Positions 6,095-12,027 of a DNA stretch of 16,185 nucleotides are shown here, piece by piece (positions within the stretch are counted from its first letter, which is position 1; each line of letters begins with the position of its first letter). Origin of the DNA: JBHIAG01 sp046758465 (GTDB lineage: Bacteria > Acidobacteriota > Terriglobia > Acidiferrales > 2-02-FULL-67-57). A program made the translations under genes and the position numbers. The notes below the pieces were generated by a model. It ran no database searches. It was not told the origin of the DNA and was given only the letters and a program-made list of their open reading frames with translations. Where the stretch lies: contig JBHIAG010000049.1 in assembly GCA_046758465.1 (NCBI GenBank), positions 1 to 16,185 on the forward strand, read 5' to 3'.

Positions 6095-6166
6095 TGTACT
6101 TCAGGGGCTAAAGCCCAGAGGTTTTCAGCGCCTTCTATGTTGCGGCTAAAGCCGCAACCCACAATT
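6095..6166. repeat. Single arm of the intergenic palindromic repeat (second copy)
   Basis: It begins TGTACTTCAGGGGCTAAAGC like the copy at 5275 and ends in a GCGGCT-AA-AGCCGC palindrome followed by AACCCACAATT. Within the second palindrome both halves have changed together relative to the first copy (CGCGGTT/AACCGCG against GCGGCT/AGCCGC), so pairing is kept while sequence drifts. It lies between two convergent genes (stops at 6086 and 6237) and may act as a two-way terminator. Confidence 0.75.
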
Positions 6167-6236
6167 CGCTTTGTGTGCTCACCGGTGAGGGCACGGGCTT
6201 GTTGTCTGAGACTTGCGGCGTGCGGCCGAGCGGCTC

Positions 6237-7103
6237 TTAGCGGTTGAGCGAAATGTGCTGGTGGAGCGCGCGCCAGGTGCCGTCCTGCTTGGTGAACACC
6301 ACGCTGATCTTGCCCGCGTGGGTGAACTCCTTGCCTGCCGTCACCCCCGAATCGGTGAAGTAGTAGGTCAGGATAGCGGTATCGCCCAGCACCTGCACCT
6401 GCGGGTCGAGGATCTGGTAAGAGTGCAGGCTCGTCTGGGCCAGCCAGGCCTCGAAGTCGCGCACGATGGCCTGCTTGCCCTGCACCCGGTAGGCTTGGTC
6501 ATCGTAGAAGATGGAAGCGGCGTTGGCGAAGAAGGCGGCGATTTGTTCCATCTGCTTGGTGCGGACCGCCTCCCAGCCGTTCCGCACCACCTGCAAGATG
6601 GCTTGCTCTTCGGCTTGCAGGGCCGAGGCAGTGGGCGGCAGCGGGGTGGGCAGCGAGGAGTGCCAGTGGGCAACTCTCCAGTTCCTGCCTTCTTTCACGA
6701 AGGTCAGCGTCGTGCGCCCCGCCAGGCTGCGCCGCGTGCCATCCTTGAAGGTCAAGTCCATCCGCCAGGTGTAGGTCGCCCAGGCGCTTCTCCTGTCCAC
6801 CTGCACCTTGACCGGGCTGGTTGGCTGATAGCTGCGGGCGCTCACCTGGCCCAGGTACTGGCCCAGCAGCGCCTCCACCTCGGCCACCGACGCCAGGCGG
6901 GCTTCAAATGGCGGGTAGAAGGGCCCGGCGCCGCGCCCATACTCACCCAGGGTTTGCCGAACGACTCCTATGTCCACGCTATTGCCCGCCTGAAACAGCC
7001 GGTCGAGCAGCGCCCGCACCGCACGCTCGTCCCGGCTCTGCGCCTGGAGCGCGCTGGCAGAAGCTATGACAGCAATCAGAAGCAAAGGAATTACACGACG
7101 CAT
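6237..7103 (-). CDS. Secreted protein with two NTF2-like (SnoaL/DUF4440) domains
   Basis: A 288 aa protein with a Sec signal peptide (MRRVIPLLLIAVIASASALQA, cleavage near residue 21). Two repeats of the NTF2-like fold follow, about residues 24-152 and 163-288. Each ends with a matching strand pair, 'LTFVKEGRNWRVAHWHSS' (133-150) and 'VVFTKQDGTWRALHQHIS' (268-285), which shows internal duplication. Such domains in SnoaL/DUF4440 proteins form cone-shaped pockets or dimers; a particular substrate cannot be inferred. The start at 7103 is preferred over 7160 because GGGAGG lies about 6 nt upstream and it gives a proper signal peptide. A -10 TACAAT at 7183-7188 suggests its own promoter, apart from the acetamidase gene upstream on the same strand. 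Confidence 0.85.
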   Translation of the reverse strand: MRRVIPLLLIAVIASASALQAQSRDERAVRALLDRLFQAGNSVDIGVVRQTLGEYGRGAGPFYPPFEARLASVAEVEALLGQYLGQVSARSYQPTSPVKVQVDRRSAWATYTWRMDLTFKDGTRRSLAGRTTLTFVKEGRNWRVAHWHSSLPTPLPPTASALQAEEQAILQVVRNGWEAVRTKQMEQIAAFFANAASIFYDDQAYRVQGKQAIVRDFEAWLAQTSLHSYQILDPQVQVLGDTAILTYYFTDSGVTAGKEFTHAGKISVVFTKQDGTWRALHQHISLNR

Positions 7104-7182
7104 CAGACACCTCCCTGCCTGCCAACTCGCAAAACTTTCGCCTGGTCGACTCTCCCCCACTCAGTCTTCTAGTAACGCCACC

Positions 7183-7188
7183 ATTGTA
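7183..7188 (-). promoter_or_regulatory. -10 box (TACAAT) for the double NTF2-like gene
   Basis: On the minus strand the context is CGCTACAATGG, nearly the same as at 5486-5496. It lies about 80 bp upstream of the start at 7103, inside the 165 bp gap after the acetamidase gene. No convincing -35 was found. Confidence 0.4.
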
Positions 7189-7268
7189 GCGAAATTCTTC
7201 ACGTCGAACATCAAGTACCGCCTCGCACCGTGCCCCTCCCGAAACGGCAGCGACGGCGATGCTGCGAG

Positions 7269-8261
7269 TCAGCGCCGCCCCGGTAAGTAGCGTTTCGGCA
7301 TCTTGACTACCACGGTGTGATTCGGGTCTACCATGTTGGCCACGCGGATCACCGCCAGTTGCGACACCACTTGGTAAGCGTCCCACTTCTCCAGCCCGTA
7401 GTCGGCCGCTACCCACTCGATCATCTCTACCGCCGCAATCCGCAGCGCGTCGGTGAGCGGGCGCACGCTGCCCACCGTCATAATGAACTCCTCGTCCTCA
7501 ATCCGCGGCCAGGCGATCTTCTGCCCTTTGATGAGGTCGAATTGGAAGGTGACCTCCATCGTGGTTTCCAGGCCGGAGCCGCAGAGTTCGGCGTCGCCCT
7601 GCAGGGCGTGGCCATCGCCGAAGTAAAAGTAGGCGCCCTCGTGAAAGATCGGCAGATAGAGCGTCGCACCTTCGCGGACGTCTGCCGCGTCCATGTTGCC
7701 CCCGAAATTGCCCGGCCAGAGCCCGGCAAAGGCCTCCTTCCCCGCCGGGGCCACCGCTACCCGCCCCAGCAGGGGTCGCAGCGGCACTTCAATGCGGGTT
7801 CCACTCGCCGGCAGGTTCAGCACGCCCAGCGTGCGGTTCTTTTCCAGCCGCCAGACGTAGCGGCGTGCGGGGATGGGAGCGTTGAGCATGCGCGTGTACC
7901 GGTCGCTGGCTACGGCGCTGATGAAGCCCGGGGTGTGGGTCGAGACGGCGTGGTTGCGGTTTGGCCGCAGCCGCAGGATTTTCACCACCAGTGTGTCTGC
8001 GGGCGTGGCGCCCTCGATGTAGAACGGCCCCACTTCGCCCGGCCAGGCGCCTCCGGCGCGCTCGTAATAGCCGCCGTAGAGCGTCTCTGTTTCCACGATG
8101 TCCCCCGGCTTCACCCGCAATACGGGCGCGCGCACCGCAAACGTCGGGTGGCCCACCGTCGGCTGGAAGCGCAGCGTCTCCGCCTTGACCCGCGCGGGCC
8201 CGAGCCCGTGCGTGGCGAGAGCTCCCAGGAGAACGAAAGCCAAACGGGTCTGGTATCTCAT
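7269..8261 (-). CDS. Acetamidase/formamidase-family protein with signal peptide
   Basis: A 330 aa protein of the FmdA/AmdA family, which hydrolyses short amides such as formamide or acetamide to ammonia and the acid. Family features are 'PGDIVETET' (52-60), 'GPFYIEGATPADTLVVKI' (78-95), 'GGNMD' (187-191) and 'FGDGHALQGDAELCGSGLE' (214-232). The first 27 residues look like a Sec signal peptide (MRYQTRLAFVLLGALATHGLG, ending VKA), so this member is probably exported, whereas characterised amidases of this family are cytoplasmic. GAGGAG lies 7 nt before the ATG. The bactofilin gene ends 48 bp upstream on the same strand, so the two may be co-transcribed, though they are not functionally linked in any obvious way. 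The substrate is uncertain. Confidence 0.9.
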   Translation of the reverse strand: MRYQTRLAFVLLGALATHGLGPARVKAETLRFQPTVGHPTFAVRAPVLRVKPGDIVETETLYGGYYERAGGAWPGEVGPFYIEGATPADTLVVKILRLRPNRNHAVSTHTPGFISAVASDRYTRMLNAPIPARRYVWRLEKNRTLGVLNLPASGTRIEVPLRPLLGRVAVAPAGKEAFAGLWPGNFGGNMDAADVREGATLYLPIFHEGAYFYFGDGHALQGDAELCGSGLETTMEVTFQFDLIKGQKIAWPRIEDEEFIMTVGSVRPLTDALRIAAVEMIEWVAADYGLEKWDAYQVVSQLAVIRVANMVDPNHTVVVKMPKRYLPGRR

Positions 8262-8309
8262 GGCAGACTCCTCATCGTTAAGAAGGGTTTGGGGGTGGAT
8301 GAGAGCCGG

Positions 8310-8738
8310 CTAGTCGGAACTGGAGGACTGGACGGCGAAGCTCAACGGCTTGCCGGCTTTGGCTTCCGCGGGCTGTTTTTCGGCCCGCATGTGGCACCGA
8401 CCTTCGATCACGCCGCCCGCTTCGATCACCAGGCAGGGCGTGTGCAGCTCGCCTTCGACCACGCCGCTTGCCACAATCTCGATTCGGGTCCGCCCGGTAA
8501 CCGTTCCTTCGACGTGCCCGGCTACGCTCAGCAGGGCGGCAGCGACCTCCCCTTCGACCCGGCCGGTCTCGCCCACGATCAGTTGCTCCTGGCAGACGAC
8601 TTTCCCTTTCACCTCGCCGTCAATCCGGAACGCCCCGGCTACCTCTAAGGTGCCCTCCAGCTTGACACCCCGGTCGAGAAAGCCGCTCCACTCCTTGCCC
8701 TCGCCCGCGGTTTTGTTGCCGAGCCACTTGCCCGCCAT
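8310..8738 (-). CDS. Bactofilin (polymer-forming cytoskeletal protein)
   Basis: A 142 aa protein. Bactofilins polymerise without nucleotide into filaments that position cell-wall enzymes, chromosome-segregation factors or polar structures. The central part (about residues 18-118) is a run of short beta strands with a regular hydrophobic/Gly pattern: 'GTLEVAGAFRIDGEVKGKVVC', 'LIVGETGRVEGEVAAALLSVAGHVEGTVTG', 'IEIVASGVVEGELHT' and 'LVIEAGGVIEGRC', the right-handed beta-helix of DUF583. Disordered ends flank it, including a Ser-rich C-terminus. The start at 8738 has GAGG 6 nt upstream; an ATG-like start four codons earlier does not. It is divergent from cystathionine beta-synthase and about 2.5 kb from parAB. 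Confidence 0.92.
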   Translation of the reverse strand: MAGKWLGNKTAGEGKEWSGFLDRGVKLEGTLEVAGAFRIDGEVKGKVVCQEQLIVGETGRVEGEVAAALLSVAGHVEGTVTGRTRIEIVASGVVEGELHTPCLVIEAGGVIEGRCHMRAEKQPAEAKAGKPLSFAVQSSSSD

Positions 8739-8801
8739 ATGCCACCTCAAGAGTTCTGTTCTGCCGGTTGTCTTCGCAAGCAGGCGGCAGAAAGTGCGCT
8801 G

Positions 8802-8807
8802 AGTCTA
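8802..8807 (-). promoter_or_regulatory. Extended -10 promoter of the bactofilin gene
   Basis: On the minus strand TGCTAGACT matches the extended -10 form TGnTATAAT. It lies about 64 bp before the ATG at 8738. Extended -10 promoters do not require a good -35, and none is seen. Confidence 0.4.
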
Positions 8808-8818
8808 GCAGTTACCGA

Positions 8819-8913
8819 TAGCACCAGGCAAGGGAAAATTGTACTGGCAGGTTGTCCGGGCGGGGCAGGCATGCCAGTGGGAAACTCCTCGCCGCTCTGC
8901 CAGCCTGGTGCTA
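8819..8913. repeat. 11-bp perfect inverted repeat in the bactofilin/CBS divergent promoter region
   Basis: TAGCACCAGGC (8819-8829) and GCCTGGTGCTA (8903-8913) are exact inverted copies 73 bp apart. The right arm overlaps the extended -10 of the cystathionine beta-synthase promoter. A smaller nested inverted pair (CTGGCA 8842-8847, TGCCAG 8872-8877) lies between them. The symmetry fits a two-site operator bound by one regulator, or a cruciform. A leader RNA structure is less likely, because the predicted transcript start (about 8923) is after both arms. Confidence 0.5.
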
Positions 8914-8916
8914 CAC
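8908..8916 (+). promoter_or_regulatory. Extended -10 promoter of the cystathionine beta-synthase gene
   Basis: TGCTACACT matches TGnTATAAT with one change in the hexamer beyond the common TACAAT form used elsewhere in this window. Transcription would start near 8923 and give a leader of about 50 nt before the ATG at 8974. Confidence 0.45.
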
Positions 8917-8973
8917 TCGCCGGGTGCACCCGCGCATCCGGCCGCGGGGAGTGGAGCGGGAGGGTTACCTGCC

Positions 8974-10368
8974 ATGCGGTGCGAAAGCATTCTCGAGGCA
9001 GTTGGCCACACGCCGCTGGTCCGACTTCGGCGCCTGACCGAGGGACTGGCCTGCCAGGTGTATGTGAAGATCGACTACATGAACCCAGGCGGCTCCGTCA
9101 AGGACCGCATCGCCATCACCATGATCGAAGACGCCGAACGTCGCGGGCTGCTCAAACCCGGCGGTACCATCATCGAGGGCACGTCCGGCAACACCGGGAT
9201 GGGGCTGGCCCTGGTGGCCGCCGTCAAGGGCTACCGGGTCATCTTTACCATTACCGACAAGCAGGCGAAGGAGAAGATTGACCTCCTCAAGGCTCTCGGC
9301 GCCGAGGTCATCGTGTGCCCCACGGCGGTAGCGCCGGATGACCCCCGCAGCTATTACTCTGTGGCTAAGAAACTTGCCCGCGAGCTCCCCAACGCTTACT
9401 ACCCCAACCAATACGAAAACCCCCAGAATCCCGAAGCCCACTACCGCACCACGGGCCCGGAAATCTGGGAGGACACCGAGGGCAAGATAACGCACTTTGT
9501 CATCGGGCTCGGCACCGGGGGCACGGTGACGGGCGTCGCGCGCTATTTGAAGGAGAAGAGCCCCAAGGTCAAAATCATTGGCGTGGATCCCATCGGCTCG
9601 CTCTTCTATGAGTACTTCAAGCACGGGCGCGTCGGCAAAGCCTCGACCTATACGGTCGAGGGCATCGGCGAGGACATCCTCCCTGCCACCATGGATTTCA
9701 AGGTATTGGACGATATCCTGCGGGTGACCGACAAGGAGTGCTTCGTCTGGGCGCGCAAGCTAGCCCGCGCCGAAGGCATCTTCACCGGGGGCTCCGGAGG
9801 TGGTGCTGTCTCGGCTGCTGTGCGGCTCGCGCGCACGCTCGGCCGCGATGACTTGGTTGTGGTCTTTCTGGCCGACACGGGGATGCGCTACCTCAGCAAG
9901 GTGTATAACGACGAGTGGATGCGCGACAACGCCTACCTGGAGCGCGAGGTCGAGTTGACAGCGGCTGATCTCGTGCGCACGAAAGCGGCCACCGGCATCA
10001 CCCGGGAGCTCATCTATGTCCTTCCGTATCAGACAGTTTACCATGCCCTTCACACCATGCAGAGCCACGACGTCTCGCAACTGCCTGTGTTTGAAAACAA
10101 CAGTCCCGTCGGCGCCATCTACGAGGATTCCATTCTCAAGCTCGCGCTCGCGGGCCAAGATCTGCGCAAGACCATCATCCGCGAAGTCATGGGTAAGGCT
10201 TTCCCCATCGTGGCGCCGACGGCGGGTGTAGATCAGGTGACGCAGCTTTTGAGCAGTGAGTGTCCGGCGGTCTTTGTGGAGCGCGGCGGCGGTCGCTACG
10301 AAATTATCACCAAGTACGATCTGGTCGCAGCCGTCGCCCGCATGGCCGAAAAGGAATTGCGCGGCTGA
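8974..10368 (+). CDS. Pyridoxal-phosphate cystathionine beta-synthase with C-terminal CBS domain pair
   Basis: A 464 aa protein. Residues 1-320 are a fold-type II PLP enzyme: 'VGHTPLVRL' at 10-18, 'NPGGSVKDR' with the PLP lysine K43, 'IIEGTSGNTGMGLA' binding substrate, 'GLGTGGTVTGVARYL' binding phosphate, and 'GGSGGGAVSAAVRLA'. Residues about 385-460 carry two CBS motifs that in relatives bind adenosyl ligands and regulate activity. The architecture is that of cystathionine beta-synthase (serine plus homocysteine to cystathionine); plain cysteine synthases lack the CBS pair, but activity as an O-acetylserine sulfhydrylase cannot be excluded. The start at 8974 follows GGGAGGG by 9 nt and fits family N-termini; the frame upstream to 8839 crosses the promoter. 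rsmG follows after 12 bp. Confidence 0.92.
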   Translation: MRCESILEAVGHTPLVRLRRLTEGLACQVYVKIDYMNPGGSVKDRIAITMIEDAERRGLLKPGGTIIEGTSGNTGMGLALVAAVKGYRVIFTITDKQAKEKIDLLKALGAEVIVCPTAVAPDDPRSYYSVAKKLARELPNAYYPNQYENPQNPEAHYRTTGPEIWEDTEGKITHFVIGLGTGGTVTGVARYLKEKSPKVKIIGVDPIGSLFYEYFKHGRVGKASTYTVEGIGEDILPATMDFKVLDDILRVTDKECFVWARKLARAEGIFTGGSGGGAVSAAVRLARTLGRDDLVVVFLADTGMRYLSKVYNDEWMRDNAYLEREVELTAADLVRTKAATGITRELIYVLPYQTVYHALHTMQSHDVSQLPVFENNSPVGAIYEDSILKLALAGQDLRKTIIREVMGKAFPIVAPTAGVDQVTQLLSSECPAVFVERGGGRYEIITKYDLVAAVARMAEKELRG

Positions 10369-10380
10369 CGCCCTCTCGGC

Positions 10381-11031
10381 ATGCCGACCCTGTCCCTGAA
10401 TGCCCTCGCCCGCGAATTTGCTGACTACCAGCTCGCGCTCTCGCGCCCGCAACTCAGCTTGGTTCGGAGCTACCTGGAGCTGCTTTTGCGCTGGAACCGC
10501 CGCCTTCGCCTCACCGGCCTGCGCGACGCCCGCCGCATTGTGCGGGAGCTCTTCTGTGAGTCGGTCTACCTGACGCACGTGCTGCCGCTGGAGGGGCAGC
10601 TGGTGGATATCGGGACGGGCGCAGGCTTCCCGGGCCTGGCGCTCAAGCTCGTCGTGCCTCAGCTCCACGCGGTGCTGATCGAAGCCAACCAGCGCAAGTG
10701 CGCCTTTCTGAAGGAAGCGATTCGTCACCTGCAGCTCGCGGAGGTGACGGTGTTCGGCGGGCGGTTTGAGGAATTCGTTGCGCAGCATCGGGCCGGAGCC
10801 GACATTGTTACCACGAGGGCAGTCGCAATCGAGCGCCCGCTGCTGTTGGGCGTGAGCTGGGTTTTGCGCGAGGGAGGCAGATTGGCTGCGTTCACGACGC
10901 GCCGGCTGGCCCCGCCAAGGGCGGGGCTGGGGCCGGGCAGCGGCCTGGAGTGGGTGCGGGAGGTCCCGGTGCCGCACTCGCGCCAGCGCCTCATCCTCGT
11001 CGGTAGGAAGCCGGCTGCAGGGGGGCGTTAA
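10381..11031 (+). CDS. rsmG: 16S rRNA (guanine-527 N7)-methyltransferase RsmG, divergent
   Basis: A 216 aa methyltransferase (formerly GidB) that methylates G527 in the 16S rRNA decoding region. Recognisable parts are 'YLELLLRWNRRLRLTGLRD' (31-49, family WNxxxNLT), SAM motif I 'VDIGTGAGFPGLALK' (75-89), 'LIEANQRKCAFLKE' and the 'TTRAVA' segment (family SRA). It departs from the consensus where the family has NLT (RLT here), HxxDS (LFCES) and the lysine-bearing LKG strand (AAFTTRR). This fits a diverged but probably functional enzyme. It lies directly before parA-parB, as in many bacteria, and 12 bp after the cystathionine beta-synthase gene, so it is probably co-transcribed with it. No clear ribosome-binding site precedes the ATG. 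A family A palindrome lies in its 3' part. Confidence 0.85.
   Translation: MPTLSLNALAREFADYQLALSRPQLSLVRSYLELLLRWNRRLRLTGLRDARRIVRELFCESVYLTHVLPLEGQLVDIGTGAGFPGLALKLVVPQLHAVLIEANQRKCAFLKEAIRHLQLAEVTVFGGRFEEFVAQHRAGADIVTTRAVAIERPLLLGVSWVLREGGRLAAFTTRRLAPPRAGLGPGSGLEWVREVPVPHSRQRLILVGRKPAAGGR
10909..10927. repeat. GC palindrome, family A copy 2, inside the rsmG 3' end
   Basis: GCCCCGCC-AAG-GGCGGGGC, an 8 bp perfect stem with a 3-base loop. It encodes the 'LAPPRAGL' stretch of RsmG, a part that is not conserved in the family. The arms are identical to those at 960-976 and 15061-15079. Confidence 0.6.
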
Positions 11032-11032
11032 T

Positions 11033-11048
11033 TGTTTCCCGTGCAACC
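11033..11048. promoter_or_regulatory. Degenerate parS-like site
   Basis: TGTTTCCCGTGCAACC differs from the parS consensus TGTTTCACGTGAAACA at three positions. It begins 2 bp after the rsmG stop. It shares the C at position 12 with the better site at 11143, which suggests that both belong to one local variant. Confidence 0.4.
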
Positions 11049-11060
11049 CCATGAGGTCGT

Positions 11061-11097
11061 TGTTATATATTTGATTATAAATGTGATATATATTTAT
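11061..11097. other. AT-rich block in the rsmG-parA gap
   Basis: About 37 bp made almost wholly of A and T (TTATATAT, TTTGATTATAAATG, ATATATATTTAT) in otherwise GC-rich DNA, lying between the two parS-like sites. It could be a DNA-unwinding or UP-like element. I found no DnaA boxes (TTATNCACA) near it, so an origin call is not supported. Confidence 0.45.
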
Positions 11098-11142
11098 CCC
11101 TGACCTTCCGTAGGGCCAACAGCTTCCCCTACAGCCCTGGCA

Positions 11143-11158
11143 TGTTTCACGTGCAACA
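11143..11158. promoter_or_regulatory. parS centromere-like site upstream of parA
   Basis: TGTTTCACGTGCAACA matches the widely conserved 16 bp parS consensus TGTTTCACGTGAAACA at 15 of 16 positions. ParB binds parS as a dimer and spreads as a CTP-dependent clamp (established for chromosomal ParB proteins). It lies 5 bp upstream of the -35 of the parA promoter and next to a parB gene, so it could both seed segregation complexes and regulate parAB. Confidence 0.8.
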
Positions 11159-11163
11159 TTTTC

Positions 11164-11193
11164 TTGACAACCCCCCTCCCCCTACCGTAAATT
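11164..11193 (+). promoter_or_regulatory. parAB promoter
   Basis: A perfect -35 TTGACA (11164-11169) and a -10-like TAAATT (11188-11193) with an 18 bp C-rich spacer (or GTAAAT with 17 bp). The parA start follows about 28 bp later. Confidence 0.55.
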
Positions 11194-11220
11194 TCCCCCT
11201 GTCCGCAGCGCCGCCGAGGC

Positions 11221-12027
11221 GTGAGCTTGGCCAAAGTCGTCGCGATTGCCAACCAGAAGGGCGGCGTCGGTAAGACCACTACCGCTGTTAACCTCGCTAC
11301 CTCTCTCGCGGCCAGGGAATGTCGCCTGCTGTTGGTCGACTCTGACCCGCAGGCGAATGCCACCTGCGCCTTGGGATTTTCCCGCGACCCCGCCCGCCGC
11401 TCTTTCTACCAGAGCTTGGTTCTCGGTGAGCCGCTGCGAAATCTCGTCCTTGCCACGGCGATCACGCGCCTGGAAATCGTTCCGTCTGACAAAAACTTGG
11501 TTGGCGCGACGGTGGAGCTGGTTGGGGCTGACGAGCGTGAATTCAAACTCAAGCAGGCGCTCGCCCCCGTGCGCTCGGCCTATGACTTCATCATCATCGA
11601 TTGCCCGCCCGCCCTGGACCTGCTAACCATAAACGCGCTCACTGCGGCCGATTCCGTCCTGATTCCGATTCAGTGTGAGTATTTGGCGCTGGAGGGCGTA
11701 AGCGAGCTGCTCGACACCTTGATGCGTATCCGCCGCAGCCTCAACCCCGAACTCGCCATCGAAGGCATCCTGCCCACCATGTACGACGACCGCACCAGCC
11801 TGTCCCGTCAGGTGGTGGCGAACTTGCGCGACTTCTTCGGCAGTCGGGTCTTCACCAGCGTGATTCCGCGCAGTGTGCGCTTGGCCGAAGCGCCCAGTCA
11901 CGGCAAACCGATCTTGCTCTACGAACCCAAGTCGCGCGGCTGCGAGGCCTACCTGCAGCTCGCGCAGGAGGTAGTTGCCAATGACCAGAAAAGCGCTGGG
12001 CAGAGGATTGAGCGCGCTGCTTCGTGA
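11221..12027 (+). CDS. parA: Chromosome-partitioning ATPase ParA/Soj
   Basis: A 268 aa ParA-family ATPase that moves ParB-parS complexes along the nucleoid. It has a deviant Walker A (KGGVGKTTT, K13-T21, signature lysine K13 and catalytic K18), the A' motif 'LLVDSDPQANAT' and Walker B 'IIIDCPPALDLLT'. There is no N-terminal DNA-binding extension, so it is the short chromosomal type. The GTG at 11221 is taken as the start; a TTG at 11227 (MAKVVAIANQKGG) has GAGG at a better distance (7 nt) and is an equally good choice. The last 47 bp overlap parB in another frame, which indicates translational coupling. Position after rsmG and parS-like sites fits the chromosomal, origin-near parABS system. 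Confidence 0.95.
   Translation: MSLAKVVAIANQKGGVGKTTTAVNLATSLAARECRLLLVDSDPQANATCALGFSRDPARRSFYQSLVLGEPLRNLVLATAITRLEIVPSDKNLVGATVELVGADEREFKLKQALAPVRSAYDFIIIDCPPALDLLTINALTAADSVLIPIQCEYLALEGVSELLDTLMRIRRSLNPELAIEGILPTMYDDRTSLSRQVVANLRDFFGSRVFTSVIPRSVRLAEAPSHGKPILLYEPKSRGCEAYLQLAQEVVANDQKSAGQRIERAAS

Noticed and set aside
6213..7172. Open frame of 319 codons on the plus strand
   Set aside because: Antisense to the secreted double NTF2-like gene, which has a signal peptide, RBS and domain repeats.
7317..8648. Long open frame of 443 codons on the plus strand
   Set aside because: It is antisense to the acetamidase and bactofilin genes, has no family features, and is explained by GC-rich codon usage on the opposite strand.
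8820..8973. SAM or other riboswitch controlling cystathionine beta-synthase
   Set aside because: No conserved riboswitch core motifs were seen, and the likely -10 box at 8911 places transcription start after the inverted repeats, leaving a leader too short for a known SAM riboswitch.
9760..11052. Long open frame of 430 codons on the minus strand
   Set aside because: Antisense to the 3' part of cystathionine beta-synthase and to rsmG, both well supported; low-complexity His/Arg/Gln composition.
11032..11220. Replication origin (oriC) between rsmG and parA
   Set aside because: AT-rich DNA and parS-like sites are present, but no DnaA boxes (TTATNCACA or close forms) were found on either strand in this gap.
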